Below, in pieces: positions 1 to 6,798 of a stretch of DNA of 19,150 bases; position 1 is the first letter of the stretch; the number at the start of each line of letters is the position of its first letter. Origin of the DNA: an uncultured Lachnospiraceae bacterium (lineage in GTDB: Bacteria; Bacillota; Clostridia; Lachnospirales; Lachnospiraceae). The DNA is taken from positions 1 through 19,150 of the forward strand of contig CANQCX010000009.1 of NCBI GenBank assembly GCA_947591115.1, in the 5' to 3' direction. The position numbers and the translations under genes were made by a program. The notes under the pieces were generated by a model. It ran no database searches, had not been told where the DNA came from, and saw only the letters and a program-made list of their open reading frames with translations.

Positions 1-108
1 ATTTATATTACAAAAGTATTTTATGATTCTGATATGCAATTATTAGAATTTTATACTTGTTTTAGGGAATTATGGGATTTTATCAAAGAGCAGGAGAAAA
101 AGTTATGA
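1..108 (+). CDS. Unknown early protein, 3' end only
   Basis: The frame is open from the first base to a TGA at 106-108 and gives the last 35 residues of a protein whose start lies outside the window. The peptide is rich in aromatic and acidic residues (FYDSDMQLLEFY, then FRELWDFIKEQEKK). Its stop overlaps the next start as ATGA (105-108), the usual sign of translational coupling, which supports it as a real gene end. No family is recognised. Confidence 0.6.
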   Translation: MYITKVFYDSDMQLLEFYTCFRELWDFIKEQEKKL

Positions 109-365
109 AAGATAATTTTATCGAACTTATAGAACGTTATCGCAGATATTTTATTAACGTTGGTCAATATAACCGAAACCCGGACGCCGTCCTCAGCCAG
201 ATTCACGTGCGTCTTATGGGAGCGATAGACCTGTTGAACGTATTAGGCATATGTACAACAGACGTTGAAGTAGCTGAATATGAATCGATAGTCGATGAAT
301 TTGACAATGATATGAAAGATTACATCGAAAAGGAGAAAATTAATGAGTTGGAATCCACACTATAA
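105..365 (+). CDS. Hypothetical early protein, 86 aa
   Basis: Small acidic protein of unknown function. I chose ATG 105, not the upstream in-frame ATG 72, because AGGAG lies at 92-96 with 8 nt spacing and because ATG 105 overlaps the preceding stop as ATGA. The protein looks helical (FIELIERYRRYF near the start, acidic C-terminus with EKEKINELES). Its 3' end overlaps the next gene by 23 nt. It belongs to a tight rightward cluster of short genes before the replication genes, the position where phi29-like phages carry early host-takeover or regulatory genes; that role is inference from position only. Confidence 0.7.
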   Translation: MKDNFIELIERYRRYFINVGQYNRNPDAVLSQIHVRLMGAIDLLNVLGICTTDVEVAEYESIVDEFDNDMKDYIEKEKINELESTL

Positions 366-714
366 AAAATACGGTAATCGCAAGCCGACGCTATACGCAC
401 AGCTTGACGCCTACGCTACTTTATACCTTTATGCCCCTGATATGGAGGATATCGAGCGAACAGACTGTGATTACATTGGCTCTTTGTGTATATTAGGCCG
501 ATTTACTCGCTTTATGCCGATGCATTGGCATTACAATCCAAAAGGAACACGACGATATATGCGTAAATTTCGATATCCCAGAGTTTACGAAGAACATTTT
601 AAATATTACGATGGAGAAAAAATATTTATGCCAGACAGCTATTACGATTTTAAAGAACTTGAAAAACTGAGAGATAATACAATTTCAGAATTAAAGAAAA
701 GAACAGGAAGGTGA
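343..714 (+). CDS. Hypothetical early protein, 123 aa
   Basis: Unknown function. ATG 343 follows AAGGAGAAAA with good spacing and lies inside the end of the previous gene. The protein is basic and very rich in tyrosine and other aromatics (YATLYLYAP, MHWHYNP, RRYMRKFRYP, EEHFKYYDG), with a charged helical C-terminus (FKELEKLRDNTISELKKR). No catalytic motif, membrane segment or signal peptide is visible. The tyrosine-rich composition is shared with the next two genes, so the three may have related roles. Confidence 0.7.
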   Translation: MSWNPHYKKYGNRKPTLYAQLDAYATLYLYAPDMEDIERTDCDYIGSLCILGRFTRFMPMHWHYNPKGTRRYMRKFRYPRVYEEHFKYYDGEKIFMPDSYYDFKELEKLRDNTISELKKRTGR

Positions 715-720
715 TTATAA

Positions 721-1122
721 ATGTATGAATTACGCTACCCGCAGATATCCCGGAAAGAAGCAGAAGAAAAATACAATTTTGGAGAACCAGTCTACATCGA
801 AGGTGACGGAAAATATTACTTTTGTTACAAACCATTAATAGGCTTAAAGCTGTACAAGGTAATTAAACTCCTGTATTTTCACACGAAAAGCCGTTTTAAA
901 TTTGAATATTATGATACCTGTAAAACAGTGGATTACATCTTAGAACGTCTTTACAATAAAGATATCATCGCCCTTGACATTAACACGCAGGTAGGAGATA
1001 CAGATTTCATGAAATACATCACCTATTCCGACGAATCCGGAGAATATCGTTACATTCCGATGTACCATTTTTGGGTAAAGGAAGACAAAGCGCAGGAATT
1101 TTTATCAGAAGGAGTGATTTAA
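721..1122 (+). CDS. Hypothetical early protein, 133 aa, paralogue of the next gene
   Basis: Unknown function. The start follows an AGGAAGGTG ribosome binding site six bases after the previous stop. It shares a layout with the protein at 1124-1519: an N-terminal ISRKEAEEKYNFGEPVYI block matching ISRNSAKRYYEHGETVYF, a following GK, a central EYYDTCK matching EYYDYCK, and a C-terminal GEYRYIP matching GELYRYSP followed by a Trp. The pair therefore looks like an old tandem duplication. No enzyme motif is visible. Confidence 0.7.
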   Translation: MYELRYPQISRKEAEEKYNFGEPVYIEGDGKYYFCYKPLIGLKLYKVIKLLYFHTKSRFKFEYYDTCKTVDYILERLYNKDIIALDINTQVGDTDFMKYITYSDESGEYRYIPMYHFWVKEDKAQEFLSEGVI

Positions 1123-1123
1123 T

Positions 1124-1519
1124 ATGGTGATTTCAAGAAACTCAGCGAAAAGATATTACGAACACGGAGAGACAGTATACTTTAAAATCAAAGGAAAATC
1201 ATGCTGTATGAATTTTCAGATTTTAGGTTATTCTTTCGACTATATCGAAGACTGGCTGATTTTCAACTATGGTCAGCCGGAGTATTACGACTATTGTAAA
1301 GAGACGGAATTTTATCTTTCTATTTACGACAGACGCAAAAGACATCCGTTCGTTGTGGACTATACCCGCCGAAGTACTGAAAATGTAGGAGGCATCCGTA
1401 TCATGTATTACGAAACAGAAGACGGCGAACTTTACCGTTACAGTCCGAAAAACACCTGTTGGGAGAAGGCTGAAATTTATTCTCCAAACGTTGAGAAAAA
1501 CTTGCAATCCCAGTTATAA
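1124..1519 (+). CDS. Hypothetical early protein, 131 aa, paralogue of the previous gene
   Basis: Unknown function. ATG 1124 lies one base after the previous stop, with GGAGTGATT just upstream, so the two genes are translationally linked. Shared blocks with the upstream protein are ISRxxAxxxYxxGExVY near the N-terminus, EYYDxCK in the middle and GExYRYxP near the C-terminus. The last 30 bases of the gene contain the -35 and -10 elements of the next promoter (1491-1520), so its 3' end doubles as regulatory DNA. Confidence 0.7.
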   Translation: MVISRNSAKRYYEHGETVYFKIKGKSCCMNFQILGYSFDYIEDWLIFNYGQPEYYDYCKETEFYLSIYDRRKRHPFVVDYTRRSTENVGGIRIMYYETEDGELYRYSPKNTCWEKAEIYSPNVEKNLQSQL

Positions 1520-1520
1520 T
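1491..1520 (+). promoter_or_regulatory. Sigma-A-type promoter, early
   Basis: TTGAGA (1491-1496), an 18-bp spacer and a consensus TATAAT (1515-1520), with transcription expected near 1527. It overlaps the end of the upstream gene. It lacks the TGN extension seen in the late promoters of this window, which suggests a constitutive early promoter read by the host RNA polymerase. It would drive the structured leader and the genes at 1694 and 2044. Confidence 0.65.
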
Positions 1521-1523
1521 GTG

Positions 1524-1663
1524 CTATATTAAATATAGTGAAGCCCCTGTTGTACTTCACTGACCATAACAAAGCGGGGCACGGACTTTGCGCTTCCAGC
1601 GCCCCGCATCCCCCTGTAAAAAAAAGGGAAAATTCAACAGAAAGTTCAAGTTCATAGAACTTT
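1524..1663 (+). promoter_or_regulatory. Structured leader or small RNA of unknown function
   Basis: The 174-bp gap between genes (1520-1693) is filled with potential hairpins right after a consensus promoter. They are CTATAT/ATATAG (1524-1529 with 1533-1538); AGTGAAG/CTTCACT (1537-1543 with 1555-1561; loop CCCCTGTTGTA); GCGGGGC/GCCCCGC (1574-1580 with 1601-1607), with an alternative inner GCGCT/AGCGC (1590-1594 with 1598-1602); and AAAGTTC/GAACTTT (1641-1647 with 1657-1663) just before the AGGAG of the next gene. The loop CCCC of the second hairpin is complementary to GGGG of the third, so alternative folds or a pseudoknot are possible. No U-tract follows, so it is not an evident terminator. 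It may be a regulatory 5' leader or an independent RNA. Confidence 0.5.
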
Positions 1664-1693
1664 AATATATAAAAATTAAAAGGAGAAAAAATC

Positions 1694-1987
1694 ATGAAGG
1701 AAAAATTGTTTACACGCTCTATGAAAACCTATGACTGCGTTGTAAAAGTCTATGACACCGAAGCCGACACCATGAAAGATGTTTTCTGCACAATTCCCTA
1801 TGTAAAAACAGACAAGGACATTATGAACCTTGTAAAACTTACTTTGGAATCCGAATCAGTAAAGGTAATCATGGTGAAAGAAAAAGTATTACAGGAAAAG
1901 CTGTACGCAATTACAGAATCCGATTTTCTGTCTATGGCAAAAGAGTTGCCGCCCCGGAAAAAGGGCGAATCTGGTGAAGAAGAGTAA
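1694..1987 (+). CDS. Hypothetical protein, 97 aa, beside the SSB-like gene
   Basis: Unknown function. AAAAGGAGAAAAAATC precedes the ATG. The protein appears to be a small alpha/beta domain (YDCVVKVYDTEADT, VFCTIPYV, an IMNLVKLTLES helix, VKVIMVKEKV) with an acidic C-terminal tail (KKGESGEEE). An acidic tail is common in phage proteins that act with ssDNA-binding or replication proteins, and the next gene is the SSB candidate, so a replication accessory role is possible; this is inference. A weak hairpin (AAAGC/GCTTT) follows the stop at about 1985-2001. Confidence 0.7.
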   Translation: MKEKLFTRSMKTYDCVVKVYDTEADTMKDVFCTIPYVKTDKDIMNLVKLTLESESVKVIMVKEKVLQEKLYAITESDFLSMAKELPPRKKGESGEEE

Positions 1988-2043
1988 AGCATAACGCTTT
2001 TCACTCTATAAATCAAAAAATATATTAAAAGGAGAATGAAAAA

Positions 2044-2448
2044 ATGGCAAACAGAGAAGAAAGAAAAACACAGTTTAACGTATCAATCAGCTATGTGTCA
2101 AGAGAAGTGTCCGCAATGGACAAAATCAAGATGAAGGATATCAGTGATGCTGTGAAAATCAATGAAGAAATCACAGCTGGGAACAGTCTGGTGATTGACG
2201 TTGATTTCTACGCTCTGCTTGACGTTCACAACGAGAAAGCGAAGAACGGCACGGATTACAGTATTATCCTTATTTTTGACAAGAACGGCCAGAAATACAC
2301 CACAGGCTCAAACTCTTTCATGAACGCTTTTCTAGATATTGCGGACGCCTGTGAAGAAGAGGGAATCGAAGAGTACAGTGTGAAAGTGTATGGCCGGGCT
2401 TCTAAAAATTATTCCGGAAAAGAGTTTATCACCTGTAGCCTAATCTGA
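2044..2448 (+). CDS. Probable single-stranded DNA-binding protein, 134 aa
   Basis: Candidate functional counterpart of phi29 p5, which coats displaced single strands during protein-primed strand-displacement replication. The evidence is position (directly before terminal protein and polymerase, same strand) and character: a small, acidic, probably beta-rich protein with polar-aromatic strands (NVSISYVSREV, SLVIDVDFYALLDV, YSIILIFDKNGQKYTT, EYSVKVYGRASKNYSG). No diagnostic OB-fold signature could be assigned by eye, so the function is inferred. It shares a transcript with the gene at 1694 and is followed immediately by a terminator, which would allow it to be made in larger amounts than the terminal protein and polymerase. 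Confidence 0.5.
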   Translation: MANREERKTQFNVSISYVSREVSAMDKIKMKDISDAVKINEEITAGNSLVIDVDFYALLDVHNEKAKNGTDYSIILIFDKNGQKYTTGSNSFMNAFLDIADACEEEGIEEYSVKVYGRASKNYSGKEFITCSLI

Positions 2449-2464
2449 TAAATATACGCAGGTG

Positions 2465-2509
2465 GGTACAAAAGCCCCTAGGAAACTACTTAGGGGCTTT
2501 TATTGTACC
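2465..2509 (+). terminator. Rho-independent terminator before the terminal protein gene
   Basis: AAAAGCCCCTA (2470-2480) pairs perfectly with TAGGGGCTTTT (2491-2501). The stem extends through GGTAC (2465-2469) with GTACC (2505-2509) across a 3-nt bulge. The U-tract is short (TTTTATTG), so partial read-through into the terminal protein and polymerase genes is plausible. No strong promoter was seen between it and 2531. Confidence 0.75.
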
Positions 2510-2530
2510 GTTAAAAAGGGGGTAAAAATT

Positions 2531-3214
2531 ATGGCAAAAAAATCTGCAAAACGGAAACCAACAAAGAATCAGCAGGAATACGCAAAACAATTATCACGAA
2601 TCAGGAAAGCAATCTCACGATTGACAAAAGACGGATATCGGTTACAGGGCAACATCATACCGGAAACACCAAAAGACGCAATACGAAAACGGGATATCGA
2701 AAGATTAAAGAAAATTACGCCGTCAACTATCCGGGAAAAAGCGACAGCCATTTCAGACATAACCGGAAAAGTTATCTCAGGGGCAGAACGGTTTAAGGAA
2801 CAGCTGTCAGAGCGTTCCAGAAGGTCAGCCGAAACGAGAAAACGTCAGAAACTGCACCAGAAGAAGCCGAAAGAGGGATACAAAGAACCAGTTTCCGCTG
2901 TAGATATCGTAGAAGACAGGCTGAACGATTTATTTTCAAACTTTGACACCTTATCACGAATGAATCTTCAGAAAATGCTCAACAGGGAGTTTCTGAAGTA
3001 CGGAAGGGACAGGGTCCTGGAGAGTATCACGCTTGCCGGGGATAAAGCTGTTGAACTGATTGAACGGATGGTTTACGGGTACAAAGATAAAGAAAATGGT
3101 CATACGGCATATGTAACATTAGCAGAAATCATAAGTGGGGAAATACCAACACAGGAAGCTTCAAAGAAAATTGGAAATGTTCTGGATGCTATGGAATCCA
3201 TTGAAAGCGTATAG
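2531..3214 (+). CDS. Terminal protein for protein-primed replication, 227 aa
   Basis: Probable terminal protein (phi29 gp3 role): its hydroxyl side chain would prime DNA synthesis and it would stay covalently linked to the 5' ends. Evidence is its place just upstream of a protein-primed polymerase, its size (227 aa; phi29 TP is 266) and its composition: a Lys/Arg-rich N-terminal region (KKSAKRKPTKNQQ, then RKRDIERLKK), a long charged helical middle (ERFKEQLSERSRRSAETRKR), and a more acidic C-terminal half (VDIVEDRLNDLFSNF). ATG 2531 was chosen because AGGGGG precedes it; a longer frame from 2462 would run through the terminator hairpin. The priming Ser/Thr/Tyr cannot be picked out by eye. Confidence 0.75.
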   Translation: MAKKSAKRKPTKNQQEYAKQLSRIRKAISRLTKDGYRLQGNIIPETPKDAIRKRDIERLKKITPSTIREKATAISDITGKVISGAERFKEQLSERSRRSAETRKRQKLHQKKPKEGYKEPVSAVDIVEDRLNDLFSNFDTLSRMNLQKMLNREFLKYGRDRVLESITLAGDKAVELIERMVYGYKDKENGHTAYVTLAEIISGEIPTQEASKKIGNVLDAMESIESV

Positions 3215-3232
3215 AAATTATAAACGGCTGTC

Positions 3233-5182
3233 ATGGCAGTCAGGAAATACACATATTTCATGGGAGATTTTGAGACAACTGTGTATGATGGTCAGGAGCG
3301 AACCGACGTGTGGGCATCTGCGCTTGTCGAGGTTGGTAAGGAAGACGTATTAGTATTTCATTCCATAGATGATACTTTTAATTATCTTCTGAAAACAAAA
3401 GGGAACATCATGTTGTTTTATCATAATCTGAAATTTGACGGTTCATTCTGGATAAATTATCTGTTAAATCTTGGTTACAAGACAGCGTTAGAGAAGGTAG
3501 GAGAATCAGAGACTGCTGTAAAGTGGGTAGATGATAAAAAGATGGAGTCAAAATCTTTTAAATATATTATCTCAAACAGAGGCCAGTGGTATTCTATCAT
3601 TATCAAAGAAGGTCGTCGGATAATACAGATGAGGGACTCCCTTAAATTACTGCCGTTTTCCGTGAAAAGAATAGGAAACAGTTTTTCAACAAAGCACAAA
3701 AAATTAGATATGGAATACAAAGGAATCCGTTTCCCCGGCTGTGCGATTACGGATGAAGAGCGAAAATACATCGCAAACGACGTTCTTGTGGTAAAAGAAG
3801 CTATCGAGTTCATGTTTGCGGAAGGTCACGATAAGATGACGATTGGTTCATGCTGTCTGGCAGAATATAAGAAGCTGTACAGTAAGGAAGACTGGGAAAT
3901 GCGGTTTCCGAATATTTATAACATAGATATAGATTCTGAAGAGCATACCTATACAAACGCAGGAGACTGGATAAGAAAAACCTACAAGGGCGGGTGGACA
4001 TATCTGGTAAAAGGTAAGGAAAACAGGTTTTTTCATAATGGAACGACAGCCGATGTAAATTCTCTGTATCCGTCCGTGATGCATGGTTCTTCCGGGAACG
4101 TCTATCCGATAGGGAAACCGCACTTCTGGACAGGAGATTTTATCCCGGACGAAGCGACAGGAACTGACAAATATTACTTTGTGCATATTAACACCAGATT
4201 TTATCTGAAAGAAGGTTATCTGCCGTTCATACAGGTAAAAGGAAGCTGGCTGTACAAGGGAACAGAGTGTCTGGAAACAAGTGACATCTATGACAAACGC
4301 ACAGGAACATATTCCAGATACTATAAAGATTTTGACGATGAAATCAAAGACAGCAATATAGACCTGTATCTGACCAAAACAGATTTCCTTCTGATTCAGG
4401 AGCATTATAATCTGGTTGACTGCCGAATCGTAGACGGATGTTATTTCGGAGCGGTATGCGGGCTGTTTGACGAATATATCAATAAGTACGCTGAGATAAA
4501 AATGCACAGTAAAGGAGCGGTTCGGGAGTTGGCAAAGCTGTATCTCAATAATCTGTACGGAAAGTTTGCCACAAGTGAAGACAGTTCCTTTAAGGTTGCG
4601 TATCTGAAAGAAGATAAATCCCTTGGATTCTACCCTGTATTGGAATTCGAGAAAGAGCCGGGATATATTCCGATAGGCTCAGCCATTACGTCATACGCAA
4701 GGAATTTCACAATCAGGGCGGCACAGAAGAATTTTCATGGAGTGGACAAACCCGGCTTTATTTATGCCGATACAGATTCATTGCACCTTGACTTAGGTCC
4801 GGAAGAAATACAGGGAATCAACGTTGATGAGGTAAAGTTCTCGCACTGGAAACTGGAAAGCTGTTGGGATACCGGGCTGTTTGTAAGACAGAAGACCTAC
4901 ATTGAGCATATCACGCATGATAACCTGATTCCGATAGAGAAACCATATTACAACGTAAAGTGCGCAGGGATGCCGGAGAAGTGCAAGAATCTGTTCCTTG
5001 ATAGCCTGAAAGATGAGAGGATTATAATGGGAAGAAAGTACACCACAGAAGAGATAGATTTTCTTCTCACAAAACGTGAACTGAGTGATTTCAAAGTAGG
5101 GCTGAAAGTTCCGGGAAAGCTGATGCCGAAACAGATACCCGGAGGGGTATTGCTGACAGAAACAACATATGAAATGAGATAA
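3233..5182 (+). CDS. Protein-primed family B DNA polymerase, 649 aa
   Basis: Replicates the linear genome from terminal-protein-bound ends by strand displacement. Exonuclease motifs: DFETT (12-16, D12 and E14 at the same positions as phi29), HNLKFDG (64-70, D69) and YIANDV (179-184, D183). Polymerase motifs: YKGG (251-254), DVNSLYPS (274-281), KLYLNNLYGKFA (435-446), YADTDS (511-516, D513 and D515) and KTY (554-556). The end PKQIPGGVLL matches the phi29 C-terminus. It is about 75 residues longer than phi29 p2 (575 aa); much of the excess lies between the DVNSLYPS and KLYLNN motifs, the TPR1 region that contacts the terminal protein. The ATG has only a weak ribosome binding site and follows the terminal protein stop by 18 bases, so coupled translation is likely. 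Confidence 0.98.
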   Translation: MAVRKYTYFMGDFETTVYDGQERTDVWASALVEVGKEDVLVFHSIDDTFNYLLKTKGNIMLFYHNLKFDGSFWINYLLNLGYKTALEKVGESETAVKWVDDKKMESKSFKYIISNRGQWYSIIIKEGRRIIQMRDSLKLLPFSVKRIGNSFSTKHKKLDMEYKGIRFPGCAITDEERKYIANDVLVVKEAIEFMFAEGHDKMTIGSCCLAEYKKLYSKEDWEMRFPNIYNIDIDSEEHTYTNAGDWIRKTYKGGWTYLVKGKENRFFHNGTTADVNSLYPSVMHGSSGNVYPIGKPHFWTGDFIPDEATGTDKYYFVHINTRFYLKEGYLPFIQVKGSWLYKGTECLETSDIYDKRTGTYSRYYKDFDDEIKDSNIDLYLTKTDFLLIQEHYNLVDCRIVDGCYFGAVCGLFDEYINKYAEIKMHSKGAVRELAKLYLNNLYGKFATSEDSSFKVAYLKEDKSLGFYPVLEFEKEPGYIPIGSAITSYARNFTIRAAQKNFHGVDKPGFIYADTDSLHLDLGPEEIQGINVDEVKFSHWKLESCWDTGLFVRQKTYIEHITHDNLIPIEKPYYNVKCAGMPEKCKNLFLDSLKDERIIMGRKYTTEEIDFLLTKRELSDFKVGLKVPGKLMPKQIPGGVLLTETTYEMR

Positions 5183-5199
5183 AAAGGAGAAAAAATAAA

Positions 5200-5547
5200 A
5201 TGGAAGAATATGGAAGTGCAGGATTATCTGGAATGGTAGTGGCAAGAGAAATTAAAAATTTATGCACTATACTTGCGGAAACTCAGCATGAATTAAGGGA
5301 TTATCATAAATGGAAATTTGATGAAGCGAAGAAAGCGGAAAAATTTTCCGGACGCATGAACATCCCGGAACTGGAACAGGAGATTGACAGGCTGAACGAA
5401 ATCAACGCAGGCCTGACAAAACAGGTTGATGAATATGAAGAACAGCTACAGGTTTACCAGAACTATTTCAAAAAGTATGAAGCGGAACAGAAACGTCTAA
5501 AGGAGCATATTAAAATACTGGAAACAGCCATTGACAACAGGAAATAA
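5200..5547 (+). CDS. Coiled-coil protein of unknown function, 115 aa
   Basis: AAAAGGAG precedes ATG 5200. The first 35 residues are mixed (MVVAREIKNLCTILAETQ). The rest is a long charged helix with coiled-coil character (LEQEIDRLNEINAGLTKQVDEYEEQ, broken here only by length; then VYQNYFKKYEAEQKRLKEH) reaching almost to the C-terminus. It is the last gene of the replication unit and ends just before a terminator. Small coiled-coil replication organisers, such as phi29 p16.7 or p1, are conceivable analogues, but no sequence match is claimed and no membrane segment is visible. Confidence 0.65.
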   Translation: MEEYGSAGLSGMVVAREIKNLCTILAETQHELRDYHKWKFDEAKKAEKFSGRMNIPELEQEIDRLNEINAGLTKQVDEYEEQLQVYQNYFKKYEAEQKRLKEHIKILETAIDNRK

Positions 5548-5557
5548 AAAATAAAAA

Positions 5558-5585
5558 GGGATGTCAGAAATCTGGCATCCCTTTG
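5558..5585. terminator. Two-way terminator between convergent units
   Basis: GGGATGTCAG (5558-5567) pairs with CTGGCATCCC (5572-5581) through ten pairs including one T-G wobble, with loop AAAT. On the plus strand it is followed by TTTG and closes the replication unit. On the minus strand it is followed by TTTTTATTTTTTATTT, a strong U-tract, and closes the ATPase/RNA unit. It begins only a few bases after the candidate packaging RNA on the minus strand. Confidence 0.85.
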
Positions 5586-5587
5586 TC

Positions 5588-5699
5588 CATATCGATTACA
5601 CACGCTAACAGCAGGCGTGTAGCAAACACGAAAAAGTTCTGGCAGATTTTACCCTGTGCTATCCAAAACTTAACAAGCTGTTAAACGTATGCCGATACG
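5588..5699 (-). ncRNA. Candidate prohead (packaging) RNA, pRNA-like
   Basis: Read on the minus strand. P1 outer: CGTATCG (5699-5693) with CGATATG (5594-5588). A 1 x 4 asymmetric bulge follows. P1 inner: CATACG, a bulged T (5685), TTAACAGC (5691-5677) with GCTGTTAGCGTGTG (5612-5599). Inside is a three-way junction. P2 is AGTTTTGG (5670-5663) with CCAGAACT (5642-5635), a 5'-side bulge ATAGCA (5662-5657) and a capping CAG/CTG hairpin. A TTTT linker (5634-5631) leads to P3, CGTGT/ACACG (5630-5626 with 5620-5616) with loop TTGCT. AGCA in P2 and TGCT in the P3 loop are complementary. phi29 pRNA has the same order: long bulged helix, stem with bulged AACC before a small hairpin, a UUU linker, and a hairpin with loop GGUU that pairs with AACC of the next subunit. 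The length, 112 nt, is close to the phi29 packaging domain (about 117 nt). It lies 15 nt after the packaging ATPase stop on the same strand. Folding was done by hand. Confidence 0.7.
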
Positions 5700-5714
5700 C
5701 TTAAATTAATAAAA

Positions 5715-6752
5715 CTATTTATAAGACAACGCCTTTAACAAGGCATCTTTACTCCTCAGATTTTTAAAGCGGAAACATCCGTGTTCAAAATAATATTTCA
5801 GTGAAGACAGGATGATATCATTATTCCGTAACATCACATAATTAATCTGGTGGTCTTCTGTAGTGACAGCTATCTTCAATTTAAAATCCTTGTCTGCCCT
5901 GTCATCACAGTATACAATTCCCTTATCAGGAAATTCCCTTACGGCGTAATCAACATTCTCATATTTCAGAGTGCAGATATAACGGCTTCTCCCGCTGACG
6001 TTTTCAATAAATGTTTTATTATCAAACAGGTAAATATTTTCCGCAGAATATCCGATGTAGGAATTATTCCCGAAAGCCCTGTTGAATGCGCTTGTTTTCT
6101 GTGCTTTGCTTGCGGCTTCTACAAATCCCTGTTCCATTACAAAGCCGTCGCCACGCAGAAATTTTGTCTCAGAATTCAGGCGGCTTGAGATGCCCAACTC
6201 AATATAATAGGGATTCAGGATAGTTACCGGGTTGGATATCATATACACAGGCACATATCTGACCATTTCTCCATTGCCACGTGCGATGGATGTATGCACA
6301 CTGATAAATTTATTGATTTCATTCGGGCAGTAATGGTTTGTCTCAGACTGGAATTCGTCAAAAATCATGCAGTCAACATCCGAAAACAGGTGTGACAGTT
6401 TCTTTATCTGGTCGGCTGTATTCAGGCAGATAGCATACCCGCAGTGTTCCCCGTTCAGATACAGGGAGCAGAAGACATTTTTTGACATGGATTTATAACT
6501 CATCTCATCATCTTTAAAAAATAAATTGCGTAAATCCTTGAAAAATTTGTCTGCGCAGTCAGCCAGTTCATAATTAAACCTGTATATCAGGCAGAACTTA
6601 CTTCCTTTTTTCTTAAAACGGTTGATAACCATTCTGCCAAAATAAGTTGTTTTTCCGCCTGTCCGGTTTGCCGTACAGATATATAATTCCGGTTTGTTTC
6701 CGTTGATATCCAGCATGGATAACAGCTTTGTGCCGTCGTAATAGTCTCCCAA
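5715..6752 (-). CDS. DNA packaging ATPase, phi29 gp16 type, 345 aa
   Basis: FtsK/HerA-lineage ATPase that drives terminal-protein-linked DNA into proheads, in phi29 together with pRNA. Walker A is ANRTGGKTT (28-36, K34), corresponding to GARGIGKS in phi29. Walker B is CMIFDEF (128-134, D132, E133), like TIVFDEF. R158 or R165 in the segment IARGNGEMVRYV may supply the arginine finger (phi29 R146). The motif SNPVTILNPYY (173-183) matches SNAVSVVNPYF. Length agrees with phi29 (332 aa). The start is TTG at 6752: a TGA lies three codons upstream in frame, AGGAAGTGA lies at suitable spacing, and the next ATG is codon 13. It is the only leftward protein gene in the window and is followed by the pRNA candidate. 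Confidence 0.95.
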   Translation of the reverse strand: MGDYYDGTKLLSMLDINGNKPELYICTANRTGGKTTYFGRMVINRFKKKGSKFCLIYRFNYELADCADKFFKDLRNLFFKDDEMSYKSMSKNVFCSLYLNGEHCGYAICLNTADQIKKLSHLFSDVDCMIFDEFQSETNHYCPNEINKFISVHTSIARGNGEMVRYVPVYMISNPVTILNPYYIELGISSRLNSETKFLRGDGFVMEQGFVEAASKAQKTSAFNRAFGNNSYIGYSAENIYLFDNKTFIENVSGRSRYICTLKYENVDYAVREFPDKGIVYCDDRADKDFKLKIAVTTEDHQINYVMLRNNDIILSSLKYYFEHGCFRFKNLRSKDALLKALSYK

Positions 6753-6798
6753 TGGTATTCACTTCCTGTCTGTGTTCCTTTGTGACATTTCTGTTATA

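Noticed and set aside
1..40. Left inverted terminal repeat
   Set aside because: The first bases are coding, and the reverse complement of the right end does not match them, so the window does not show the genome termini.
1524..1663. Leader hairpins considered as the prohead RNA
   Set aside because: They form a series of separate hairpins without a closing helix, three-way junction or complementary loop pair in the pRNA arrangement; the region at 5588-5699 fits far better.
3848..4507. Long minus-strand frame within the polymerase gene (219 codons)
   Set aside because: It is antisense to a fully conserved polymerase and the translation has no coherent domain; a shadow frame.
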